Assembly (NCBI GenBank): GCA_947305445.1
Contig: CAMZDU010000052.1
Span: forward strand, 1-6,995
DNA from: an uncultured Selenomonadales bacterium
GTDB lineage: Bacteria > Bacillota > Negativicutes > Selenomonadales > Selenomonadaceae
Reading direction: 5' to 3'
DNA: 6,995 bases
Made by a program: the position numbers and the translations under genes
Notes under the pieces: model-generated
What the model was told of the DNA's origin: nothing
Seen by the model: only the letters and a program-made list of their open reading frames with translations
The model's database searches: none
Shown here: positions 1 to 5,541 of the stretch, piece by piece
How the letters are laid out: every line of letters starts with the position of its first letter
Numbering within the stretch: position 1 is the first letter of the stretch

Positions 1-666
1 AAGAGTTTCGGCAATGTTAAGGTCTTCGGGCGTGGTGATTTTGATGTTGTCGTAGCCGCTCGTGACGATTTTTATTCGGGTGCCGATTCGTTCGACTAAG
101 CTCGCGTCGTCCGTGCCCAAAAAATTTTCTTCGGCGGCTTGTGCATAAGCTTGCAACAGAATTTCGCGGCGAAAGCCCTGCGGCGTCTGCACGAGGACGA
201 GTTCACTGCGCGGCGGCGTGTGTCGAACAAAACCTTGCTCGTCGACGACTTTGATTGTGTCTTTGGCGGGAACGGCCGCGATTGCTCCGCCGAAAATTTT
301 TGCCGCGTCAATCACGTCGTCAATCGTCTGCACCGTGACGAGAGGCCGCGCCGCGTCGTGCACTAAAATTATTTTCGCGTCGTCGGGCAGAAGTTTGAGA
401 CCGTTGGCAATGGAAAATTGTCGCTCGCTTCCGCCGACACTAACACGCCACGGCTTAAGACCGTCAATGCCGCGCAGGAGCTGTTCGACCGAGTTAACCT
501 CGTGCGCCGCGACAACGATGATTAAAAAGTTCACGCGCTCAACTTGCGAAAAAATTTTCAGCGTGCGAATCAAAATCGGTTCGCCCCTAAGCTCCAACAA
601 ATTTTTATTGACGCCGCCGCCCATGCGACGACTTGCACCGGCGGCCGGAAAGATTGCCGTAACCAT
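1..666 (-). CDS. ispD: 2-C-methyl-D-erythritol 4-phosphate cytidylyltransferase IspD, 3' end cut by window edge
   Basis: IspD joins CTP to 2-C-methyl-D-erythritol 4-phosphate, giving CDP-methylerythritol in the cytosolic MEP pathway of isoprenoid synthesis. The 222 codons visible run without a stop to the window edge. Family length is about 230 residues, so only the last few are missing. Family motifs are in order: the nucleotide-binding loop PAAGASRRMG (7-16) with R14 and K21 at the positions of the catalytic Arg and Lys of E. coli IspD; HDAARP (103-108); PAKDT (133-137); TPQGF (161-165); GTDDAS (184-189); and NIKITTPEDL (207-216), whose K209 matches a substrate-contacting Lys. The ATG follows the TAA of the upstream phosphatase gene with no spacer and lacks a good Shine-Dalgarno, so translation is probably coupled. 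The usual KQ after the loop is KN here, a minor deviation. The assignment is firm from motif order. Confidence 0.95.
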   Translation of the reverse strand, partial: MVTAIFPAAGASRRMGGGVNKNLLELRGEPILIRTLKIFSQVERVNFLIIVVAAHEVNSVEQLLRGIDGLKPWRVSVGGSERQFSIANGLKLLPDDAKIILVHDAARPLVTVQTIDDVIDAAKIFGGAIAAVPAKDTIKVVDEQGFVRHTPPRSELVLVQTPQGFRREILLQAYAQAAEENFLGTDDASLVERIGTRIKIVTSGYDNIKITTPEDLNIAETL

Positions 667-1470
667 TTAAATTAACCCGCAGGAGATGAGCTTATTAATG
701 CCCGCGATTACGCCCGCTTGATCGTTGCCGGTCGTCTCGAACTTTGCAACCGCCTTCAAGTCGGGGTGCGCGTTCGCCATGGCAAAACCGTAGCCGACGG
801 CTTGAATCATTTCCAAATCGTTGAGGTAATCGCCGAAGGCCGCGCACTCTTCCGGCTTGAGATTCATGACGCGCTGAATATTTTTGACGGCTACGCCTTT
901 GTTAATGCCCGGCGACATCACGTCAACCCAAAAATCGGAGCTTAGGACGATTTGCAACGTGTCATAAAATTGCGCGAACTTGTCGTAAATATTTTTCTTG
1001 GCGTTGCCGGTCAAGTCGAAGAATGAAACTTTCAGCGGAATATCGTCGATTGCATCGAAGTCGTCGATAACGCCGGTGTGCGTGTAATATTTTTCCAGCT
1101 CGGTGCGGAATTCGGGCATGTTCTGTTCGCGCAAAATGTAAGCGTCTTTCTTGCCGCAGTAGACGCGCAAAATGTTGACGAAACTTTCACTCGCCGCCAA
1201 AACTTTTTTGGCCGCGTCGAAGTCGATTGGACTGCTGAAAATTTCTTTGCCCTTGTGCATGACGAGCGTGCCGTTTTCCGCCAAGAATAAAAATTCGTCG
1301 CGGTACTTCTCGAACGAACGGAGTAGCGAAAAATATTGTCGACCGCTGGCCGGCGCGAAAATTACGTTGCGGCGTTTGAGTTCGGCCATCGTCTCGTCAA
1401 AGCCGTCGGGCAATTTATTCGCGCTCGTTAGAAGCGTGCCATCCATGTCGGAAAAAATTATTTTGACCAT
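667..1470 (-). CDS. Cof-type HAD-IIB family phosphatase
   Basis: This is a 267-residue cytosolic, Mg-dependent hydrolase of the haloacid dehalogenase superfamily, Cof/YidA type (subclass IIB). Such enzymes usually dephosphorylate sugar phosphates or small phosphorylated metabolites. Motif I is DMDGT with the nucleophile D8 and acid/base D10. Motif II is the Ser of PASGR (40-44). Motif III is Lys191 in NKG. Motif IV is GDYLND with D214 and D218. The C-terminal stretch GFAMANAHPDLK (228-239) is typical of the family, and residues about 85-185 form the IIB cap, which sets substrate choice. The ATG is preceded by GGAGG at 7 nt spacing. It is the first gene of a pair with ispD, whose ATG abuts this stop codon. 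The substrate cannot be read from the sequence. A link to MEP-pathway intermediates would be guesswork based on the neighbour. Confidence 0.9.
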   Translation of the reverse strand: MVKIIFSDMDGTLLTSANKLPDGFDETMAELKRRNVIFAPASGRQYFSLLRSFEKYRDEFLFLAENGTLVMHKGKEIFSSPIDFDAAKKVLAASESFVNILRVYCGKKDAYILREQNMPEFRTELEKYYTHTGVIDDFDAIDDIPLKVSFFDLTGNAKKNIYDKFAQFYDTLQIVLSSDFWVDVMSPGINKGVAVKNIQRVMNLKPEECAAFGDYLNDLEMIQAVGYGFAMANAHPDLKAVAKFETTGNDQAGVIAGINKLISCGLI

Positions 1471-1502
1471 CCGAAATCCTCCAAAAAATTTTCCGAAATT
1501 AT

Positions 1503-1508
1503 ATCATA
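1503..1508 (-). promoter_or_regulatory. Possible -10 element for the HAD phosphatase-ispD pair
   Basis: The minus strand reads TATGAT here, 33 nt upstream of the phosphatase ATG. No convincing -35 hexamer lies 16-18 nt further upstream; the best available is AT-rich (AATTTT). A promoter must lie in this 147-bp divergent region or upstream, but this exact assignment is weak. Confidence 0.3.
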
Positions 1509-1544
1509 TAATTGCGCTCTCGTCGAAAATTTTTGCCGCAAGGC

Positions 1545-1573
1545 TTGCAGTTCAAACGCTTAAATTATAAAAT
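1545..1573 (+). promoter_or_regulatory. Sigma-70 type promoter of the repeat/FliD-like gene
   Basis: A TTGCAG -35 hexamer (1545-1550) is followed after exactly 17 bp by a TAAAAT -10 hexamer (1568-1573), about 45 bp upstream of the ATG at 1618. Both are close to the housekeeping consensus. I see no sigma-28 or sigma-54 (flagellar-type) promoter pattern here, although the protein resembles a flagellar component. Confidence 0.6.
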
Positions 1574-1617
1574 ACCGCCAACAAGGATTGTTTGTTTTTT
1601 GGAGAGGAGGAACCACC

Positions 1618-2916
1618 ATGCCGACCGTTAATTCGATTGCCGCGCAGAGAAACTTGACGGCTGACGTGTCTGCCAAGATTTTCCGAACGGACTTCGATTC
1701 GGCAAGCAAGTCCGTGCTCATAAACGGGCCGATGAATTCTGCCAACGAGATGGTCAATTCAACTTTCGGCCTGCGCTCGAACATCAGCGAGATGCTCGGC
1801 ACCTACGAAGAAGAGCGAGAGTCGTTCAACTCCGAATTCGACAAGACACTTTCTTCGCTGAAAGAATCCGCCGACAAATTTCAAGAGTCCGTTCAATCCG
1901 ACGCGCAGACAAAAGCCGCCGTTCGTGCCAAGGCGCAGGAGAACGAGCAAGCTCGGCGCGAGAGTGCTCAAAAATTTGCCGACGCCGCCCGTGATCAGCT
2001 CGAAGACAATCGTCAGGCAAGACGCGAACAGGCAGATCAAATCGCCGACATCACCCGCGAACGCATGCAGAATAGTGCGCAGGCTCAACGCGAACGCGAT
2101 CAACAAATTGCCGAAGCCGCCACCCGTCAACAAACACGGACGGCCGAACAAATTCAACGCGAAAACTCCGCTCAAGTCGTCGACACCGCAATCAGACAGA
2201 ATCAAACCGACAACCGTCTTCAACACGAGCGCACAGAGCAAATCTCCGTCGCCGCCCATGAACGAGCCGTCGACAACGAACAGACCGCCATTGAACGCAC
2301 GGAACAAATTGTCAACGATTCTCGTGAACGCGCTCAGCAAAATGCTCGCACGCGTCGCCAGGAGACCGAACGCTTTGCCGCGCAATATCTCGTGACCGAA
2401 GAAGACGCCGAACGTACGCAGAATAACGCCGTCGAACAGATAAACTTGACTCGCGAAGAGAACGCCGACGCCGCGCTTTCAAACGTGCGCAATCTCGTCG
2501 ACAGGTTTAACGACGCCGTCAGTTACTTCAACGAAAACCGCGGCATGTCCGGCCGAATGAGTGCGCTTGCCGGCAACTTTGGCAACGCCGGAAATTTCAC
2601 CGAGTCGCTTAACTCCGTCGGAATTACCGTAACCGAGAACGGTCGTCTGCGCGTGAACGAGGAGCGGTTTGCCAACGCCCTCAACGAAAACTCCGGAAAC
2701 GTCGGCGCGGTGCTCGGTCAAAATGGTTTGGTCGGGCAACTAAACCGCAACTTGGAGCTTGCCAATTCTCAGCGCGAAAACCTTTTCCCGTCGGTTACGG
2801 ATTATCTTAACGACAGACGCGACGAGCCGACCGAATCGCTCTACGCCGTGCAGAAAAATCAGACTGCCGCGCTTTCCGGCGGAACGGCTTGGAATTTCGT
2901 CAACATGTTCACTTGA
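1618..2916 (+). CDS. 22-residue-repeat helical protein with FliD C-terminal-like domain
   Basis: This is a 432-residue, Cys-free, strongly hydrophilic protein with no signal peptide or membrane segment. Residues 1-60 are a mixed N-terminal region, and 61-102 are charged and helical. From 103 to about 297 the chain is a Gln/Arg/Glu/Ala-rich repeat of 22 residues. One hydrophobic anchor per unit sits at F120, I142, I164, V187, I209, I231, F253, I275 and F297, with a single 23-residue step. Residues 297-397 resemble the C-terminal part of the flagellar cap protein FliD: an FNDAVSYFNEN helix, then VGITVTENGRLRVNEERF (334-351), then a helix around NGLVGQL (369-375). The ATG at 1618 is chosen because AGGAGG lies 7 nt upstream; a TTG at 1588 would add ten residues but has no such site. 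It has its own promoter and terminator and no flagellar neighbours. A secreted filament-capping or adhesin-like role is possible. Exact function unknown. Confidence 0.85.
   Translation: MPTVNSIAAQRNLTADVSAKIFRTDFDSASKSVLINGPMNSANEMVNSTFGLRSNISEMLGTYEEERESFNSEFDKTLSSLKESADKFQESVQSDAQTKAAVRAKAQENEQARRESAQKFADAARDQLEDNRQARREQADQIADITRERMQNSAQAQRERDQQIAEAATRQQTRTAEQIQRENSAQVVDTAIRQNQTDNRLQHERTEQISVAAHERAVDNEQTAIERTEQIVNDSRERAQQNARTRRQETERFAAQYLVTEEDAERTQNNAVEQINLTREENADAALSNVRNLVDRFNDAVSYFNENRGMSGRMSALAGNFGNAGNFTESLNSVGITVTENGRLRVNEERFANALNENSGNVGAVLGQNGLVGQLNRNLELANSQRENLFPSVTDYLNDRRDEPTESLYAVQKNQTAALSGGTAWNFVNMFT
1924..2508 (+). repeat. Tandem 22-residue (66-bp) helical repeats inside the coding region
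   Basis: Codons 103-297 encode about nine tandem units. In the clearer ones an Arg-Glu (or similar) pair at positions 11-12 is followed after five residues by a hydrophobic anchor, then Ala and an acidic residue (QIADIT, QIAEAA, KFADAA). The clearest units start at residues 103, 125, 147, 170, 192, 214 and 236, and two degenerate units follow. A 22-residue period is two hendecads, expected for a long, weakly twisted coiled coil or amphipathic helix. At the DNA level the units have diverged, so this is an old expansion, not a recent one. Confidence 0.8.
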
Positions 2917-2932
2917 AAAATTCAGCGCATAA

Positions 2933-2979
2933 AAAATCCGCCGTCTTGTCCCCGAAACAGGAGACTGACGGCGGATTTT
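2933..2979. terminator. Bidirectional intrinsic terminator
   Basis: A perfect 13-bp inverted repeat (2933-2945 with 2967-2979; core TCCGCCGTC/GACGGCGGA) surrounds a 21-nt loop that can pair further. Its arms end in A-rich and T-rich tracts, so the hairpin is followed by U-runs on both strands. It sits 16 bp after the stop of the plus-strand repeat gene and 12 bp past the stop of the minus-strand HD gene. It therefore can end both convergent transcripts. Confidence 0.88.
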
Positions 2980-2991
2980 ATTTTGTGCAGT

Positions 2992-3447
2992 TTACTCGTC
3001 GGCGAGCAAAATTTTCAGCGCGTCACGATATTTTTCAACGCGGGCAAAATCTTTCGGCGCAGGATTTTTTATGCGCGACAAGTCGGAATTGTGGCGCAGG
3101 TCTGCGAGCTTGACGGTTCTTGCCAACGCGTTCGACTTAAGTCGCATGACGTAATCCGTGTAAGAAATTTTTTCGTCGTGTGTCAGAAGTTTCAAGGCTT
3201 GGAATTCTTCGTCGGTGAGCGGAATTTCTTCGCGCAACTTCTCGACCGTCAAAGGCGTGTCTTCCGCCACGTCATGGAGCAGTGCGACGATTACGGCAGA
3301 AATATTTTCTCCGACATGCGCGGCGACCGTCAGCGGGTGATTGATGTAATCGACGCCGGCCTTGTCGACTTGTCCGCGGTGAGCGGCAACGGCAAGTTCA
3401 TACGCCCGACAAATTCGTGCGTCACTGTGACTTGAAAAATTTTCCAC
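2992..3447 (-). CDS. HD-domain (p)ppGpp hydrolase-like protein (MESH1/SpoT-type small alarmone hydrolase)
   Basis: This is a 151-residue cytosolic metal-dependent phosphohydrolase of the HD superfamily, closest in motif layout to the hydrolase domain of RelA/SpoT and to stand-alone MESH1. AHRGQVDKAGVDYINHP (22-38) supplies H37, LLHDVAEDT (56-64) supplies H58 and D59, and KLADLRHN (113-120) supplies D116. These match the four Mn ligands of MESH1 (two His, then HD, then Asp), with E62-D63 also conserved. No synthetase or regulatory domain is present, so the expected activity is removal of the 3'-pyrophosphate of (p)ppGpp. Other nucleotide substrates are possible. I chose GTG at 3447 because GGAGG lies 9 nt upstream. 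An in-frame ATG at 3522 would add 25 residues encoded by the hairpin region and overlap the end of rplL. It is the gene directly after rplL, where rpoB is usual. Confidence 0.85.
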   Translation of the reverse strand: MENFSSHSDARICRAYELAVAAHRGQVDKAGVDYINHPLTVAAHVGENISAVIVALLHDVAEDTPLTVEKLREEIPLTDEEFQALKLLTHDEKISYTDYVMRLKSNALARTVKLADLRHNSDLSRIKNPAPKDFARVEKYRDALKILLADE

Positions 3448-3453
3448 GGCGTT

Positions 3454-3498
3454 AAACCTCCGACAAAAATAATTTCCTCCGCCCGAGAGCGGAGGTTT
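3454..3498 (-). promoter_or_regulatory. Alternative pairing masking the HD gene ribosome binding site
   Basis: On the minus-strand RNA, AAACCUCCG (3498-3490) is perfectly complementary to CGGAGGUUU (3462-3454), which contains the Shine-Dalgarno of the HD gene. The same 5' arm also forms the hairpin at 3476-3495, so the two structures exclude each other. In a read-through transcript from rplL the ribosome binding site could be hidden. This is seen as complementarity only; regulation is inferred. Confidence 0.4.
3464..3495 (-). terminator. Probable rplL-end terminator or attenuator hairpin
   Basis: A 7-bp GC-rich stem, CCUCCGC/GCGGAGG on the RNA (3495-3489 with 3482-3476), has a 6-nt loop. It is followed by AAAUUAUUUUU, an imperfect U-tract. 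It lies 31 nt past the rplL stop codon and ahead of the HD gene. The A interruptions in the U-tract suggest leaky termination, which would allow some read-through into the HD gene. Confidence 0.6.
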
Positions 3499-3522
3499 AT
3501 AAAAATTTCCATACGCTTGCAA
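3496..3522 (-). promoter_or_regulatory. Weak candidate promoter for the HD gene
   Basis: The minus strand has TTGCAA (3522-3517), a 15-bp spacer and TATAAA (3501-3496), just past the end of rplL. The hexamers are good, but the spacer is shorter than the usual 16-18 bp. If used, transcription would start inside the hairpin at 3476-3495 and bypass both the terminator and the masking of the ribosome binding site. Confidence 0.3.
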
Positions 3523-3525
3523 AAA

Positions 3526-3897
3526 TTATTTGATTTCGACAGTCGCGCCGACTTCTTCGAGTTTGGCTTTGAGAGCTTCGGCGTCGGCTTTGGAGATTTT
3601 CTCTTTGACAGGAGAGGGTGCGCCATCGACAAGAGCTTTGGCTTCTTTGAGGCCGAGACCGGTAGCTTCGCGGACGGCTTTGATGACTTTGATTTTCTCT
3701 TGGCCGATGTTGGCAAGGATGACGTCGAATTCGGTCTTCTCTTCTTCTTCAGCCGCAGCCGCCGCAGGAGCAGCCGCCGCAACGGCAACCGGAGCCGCCG
3801 CGCTCACGCCGAAACGTTCTTCCATGGCTTTGACGAGTTCGCTGAGTTCGAGAACCGTCATGCTTTCAATAGCTTGCATAATTTCTTCTTTAGTCAT
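3526..3897 (-). CDS. rplL: 50S ribosomal protein L7/L12
   Basis: L7/L12 forms the flexible stalk of the large subunit. Dimers bind the C-terminal tail of L10 and recruit and stimulate the GTPase factors EF-Tu, EF-G and IF2. The 123 residues match the normal length. The N-terminal dimerisation and L10-binding helices ([22 protein letters not shown], about 1-30) are followed by an Ala-rich hinge (33-50) and the globular factor-binding domain, whose signature includes [25 protein letters not shown] lies 10 nt before the ATG. It follows rplJ after 42 nt, as in most bacteria, and shares its regulated leader. A terminator-like hairpin follows it, and rpoB does not. Confidence 0.98.
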   Translation of the reverse strand: MTKEEIMQAIESMTVLELSELVKAMEERFGVSAAAPVAVAAAAPAAAAAEEEEKTEFDVILANIGQEKIKVIKAVREATGLGLKEAKALVDGAPSPVKEKISKADAEALKAKLEEVGATVEIK

Positions 3898-3939
3898 TGT
3901 ATTGTAACCTCCAGTTTCAGTAAAAAAAGTTCACGCGAA

Positions 3940-4497
3940 TTAAGCCGCTTCCTTTTCCTTCTTTTCGCGAATAGCATCGACGACGCCGACAAAATTGCGA
4001 ATGACGGCGGACAGAACTCCGACGCAGTTGGCAATCGGAGCGTTCATGCTGCCCAAGAGTTTGGCAACGAGTTCTTCGCGGCTCGGCAAATTGGCCAGAG
4101 CTTTGACGTCCGCCGCGTCGATAACTTTGCCTTCGACCATGCCGACTTTGATGGTGAGGATGCCGGGGTCTTCGAGTTTGTTTTTCTTTATGAAGTCGCA
4201 CAGAACCTTAGACGGAGCAACGGCGTCTTCAGTGGAAAAAGCCATAGCCGTAGTGCCTTCCAAGTGCGCATCAAGACCTTCGATGCCGGCCTGTTTGGCG
4301 GCGATGCGGAGCATGGTGTTTTTGACGACTTTGTATTGAACAGACGCCGCACGCAGTTCACGGCGCAGTTGAGTATCGGTGGCGACGTTAAGTCCGCGAT
4401 AGCTCGTGAGCACGAGGCCTTTCGAGTTCGTGAGCCAATCTTGAATTTCGGCGACGACGGCTTGTTTCTGAGGAGTAACTTTGCTGGTAACTGCCAT
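3940..4497 (-). CDS. rplJ: 50S ribosomal protein L10
   Basis: L10 anchors the L7/L12 stalk to 23S rRNA next to L11. The L10-L12 complex is also the autorepressor of its own operon. The protein has 185 residues, slightly longer than the E. coli homologue. The N-terminal rRNA-binding domain carries the conserved GLVLTSYRGLNV (27-38) and the KVVKNTMLRIA stretch (56-66). The C-terminal helix ending in REKKEKEAA is the L12-docking tail. The ATG has GGGAGGT a few nt upstream. It lies 314 nt from rplA, a gap filled by an L10-type leader and an AT-rich palindrome, so expression is probably set by attenuation and separately from rplK-rplA. Confidence 0.97.
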   Translation of the reverse strand: MAVTSKVTPQKQAVVAEIQDWLTNSKGLVLTSYRGLNVATDTQLRRELRAASVQYKVVKNTMLRIAAKQAGIEGLDAHLEGTTAMAFSTEDAVAPSKVLCDFIKKNKLEDPGILTIKVGMVEGKVIDAADVKALANLPSREELVAKLLGSMNAPIANCVGVLSAVIRNFVGVVDAIREKKEKEAA

Positions 4498-4514
4498 AAA
4501 TTTTCACCTCCCAC

Positions 4515-4611
4515 TTTTAACAATTAGGAATGCGGAATTAGGAATGTTTAATTGTATGGTTGCCTCGTCGGCAACGTCGCATTAATTCCTAATCTCTATC
4601 CTAATTTAAAA
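4515..4611. repeat. AT-rich imperfect palindrome (REP/MITE-like) in the rplJ leader
   Basis: The left arm (4515-4545) contains TTTTAA, then two copies of AATTAGGAATG (4522-4532 and 4536-4546). The right arm (4585-4611) carries the complementary blocks ATTCCTAAT, TCCTAAT and TTAAAA in mirrored order. A small hairpin, GTTGCC/GGCAAC with a 5-nt loop (4559-4575), forms the tip. Folded as RNA it makes a long interrupted stem immediately before the rplJ Shine-Dalgarno (4506-4513). Its composition is clearly more AT-rich than the flanking sequence. No transposase or clear target-site duplication is visible, so an interspersed-repeat origin is inferred. Confidence 0.6.
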
Positions 4612-4617
4612 TTCCAC

Positions 4618-4660
4618 ATTAAACAAAAGTCCTTCTACCGCGCAGACCTAAGGAACTTTT
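4618..4660 (-). terminator. Attenuator terminator of the rplJL leader
   Basis: On the RNA the arm AAAAGUUCCUU (4660-4650) pairs with AAGGACUUUU (4634-4625), with one bulged U. The loop is 15 nt and the stem is followed by G-UUU. The loop (4637-4647) is complementary to the 5' strand of the leader at 4718-4726. A competing hairpin, AACUUU (4672-4667) with AAAGUU (4659-4654), ties up the terminator's 5' arm. This is the mutually exclusive arrangement expected of an attenuator. Confidence 0.7.
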
Positions 4661-4735
4661 TATTGCAAAGTTGCGTTCGACCTGAGCAAGCACTTTAATC
4701 GGCGTGCCGAACTTGCCGTCTGCGGTCAGAGATAT
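4618..4735 (-). ncRNA. Ribosomal protein L10 leader (autoregulatory 5' region of rplJL)
   Basis: The RNA upstream of rplJ shows nested pairings. GAC (4720-4718) pairs with GUC (4681-4679). GCAAG (4716-4712) pairs with CUUGC (4690-4686). A small CGG/CCG hairpin lies near 4701-4710. An ACCGCAGAC strand (4726-4718) can instead pair with the loop of the downstream terminator. This position and layout match the L10 leader known from Firmicutes, which binds the L10-L12 complex and favours early termination when ribosomal protein is in excess. Assignment to Rfam L10_leader is from recognition, not a covariance search. No convincing promoter is visible between the rplA stop and the leader; the best is TTGAGT at 4761-4756 with a poor -10. 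Confidence 0.75.
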
Positions 4736-4764
4736 TCAATTGAATCGACGTATAAACTCAATCC

Positions 4765-4804
4765 GCGCAATTCATCCCACCACCAGGTAGGGGAATTCTT
4801 GCGC
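4765..4804 (-). other. Strong stem-loop just after the rplA stop
   Basis: GCGCAA plus AUUC (within 4804-4793) pairs with GAAUUGCGC (4773-4765) across a 3-nt bulge. Inside it, CCUACC (4791-4786) pairs with GGUGGG (4781-4776) around a UGGU loop. No U-tract follows, so it is a poor intrinsic terminator. It may protect the 3' end of rplA mRNA, act as a processing site, or be the outermost stem of the L10 leader. Confidence 0.5.
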
Positions 4805-4811
4805 AAGGAGC

Positions 4812-5492
4812 TTAAATTTGAATCGGAACGCCCGGCCCCATGGTCGCCGCCAAATGAATTGACTTGACGTATTGCCCCTTGGCCGCCGCCGGTTTAACGC
4901 GAATCAACGTGTCGAGCAGTGCCTGATAATTTTCGCGGAGCTTGATCTCCTCGAACGACTTCTTGCCAATCGGGCAGTGAATGTTGCCCTGCTTGTCGGT
5001 GCGATACTCAATCTTACCGGCTTTTTGTTCGGCGATTGCCTTGGCGATATCGGGCGTGACGGTGCCGAGTTTCGGGTTGGGCATAAGGCCACGCGGGCCG
5101 AGCAACTTACCGAGACGACCGATAATGCGCATCATATCGGGCGTGGCAACTGCAACGTCGAAGTCAAACCAGCCGCCCTGAATTTTGGCAACTAAATCGG
5201 CGGAGCCGACATAATCCGCGCCGGCCGCTTGAGCTTCTTGCGCCTTCTCGCCTTCGGCGAAGGCCAAAACTTTTTTGGACTTGCCGATGCCGTGCGGCAG
5301 AACCATTGCGCCGCGAACCTGTTGGTCGGCATATTTCGGGTCGACGCCGAGACGAACGTGCATTTCGACGGTCTCATCAAATTTGGCGGTTGCGGTCTGC
5401 TTGACGAGCGCAACGGCTTCGTCGGCGGTGTAAAATTTACCGTGCTCGACAAGAGCCTGCGACTCGCGGAAGCGTTTGCTTTGCTTTGCCAT
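4812..5492 (-). CDS. rplA: 50S ribosomal protein L1
   Basis: L1 forms the mobile L1 stalk near the E site and helps release deacylated tRNA. In many bacteria it also represses the rplK-rplA mRNA. The protein has 226 residues, the usual length. The hallmark [22 protein letters not shown] lies at about 124-145, and the N-terminal KRFRESQ and C-terminal [20 protein letters not shown] are typical. The ATG at 5492 is preferred because GGAGG lies 8 nt upstream; an in-frame ATG at 5516 would sit ahead of that site and add eight atypical residues. It follows rplK after 49 nt. Confidence 0.97.
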   Translation of the reverse strand: MAKQSKRFRESQALVEHGKFYTADEAVALVKQTATAKFDETVEMHVRLGVDPKYADQQVRGAMVLPHGIGKSKKVLAFAEGEKAQEAQAAGADYVGSADLVAKIQGGWFDFDVAVATPDMMRIIGRLGKLLGPRGLMPNPKLGTVTPDIAKAIAEQKAGKIEYRTDKQGNIHCPIGKKSFEEIKLRENYQALLDTLIRVKPAAAKGQYVKSIHLAATMGPGVPIQI

Positions 5493-5541
5493 AAAAAATT
5501 CCTCCTCGCGGTACAAACGATGTTAATCTCCCGCTGTGTGA

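Noticed and set aside
291..1539. A 16-nt exact repeat (CGAAAATTTTTGCCGC) at 291-306 and 1524-1539
   Set aside because: AAAATTTT runs occur all over the window because of common Lys-Ile-Phe codons and AT-run preference. Two copies without flanking similarity are not evidence of an element.
1759..2385. Minus-strand open frame (208 codons) opposite the repeat protein
   Set aside because: Its periodic hydrophobic composition is a mirror of the 22-residue repeat on the plus strand, and it lacks a ribosome binding site.
1924..2391. CRISPR-like or recent DNA tandem array in the repeat gene
   Set aside because: The 66-bp periodicity exists only in the protein. The nucleotide units have diverged and there are no identical repeats or spacers.
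3517..4527. Long plus-strand open frame (336 codons) opposite rplL and rplJ
   Set aside because: It is the antisense shadow of two certain ribosomal protein genes, is Phe/Asp-rich in a way typical of mirrored codons, and has no ribosome binding site.
4733..4761. Promoter for rplJL (TTGAGT, 17-bp spacer, TGAATA on the minus strand)
   Set aside because: The -35 is acceptable but the -10 matches the consensus poorly, so it is not listed as a feature.
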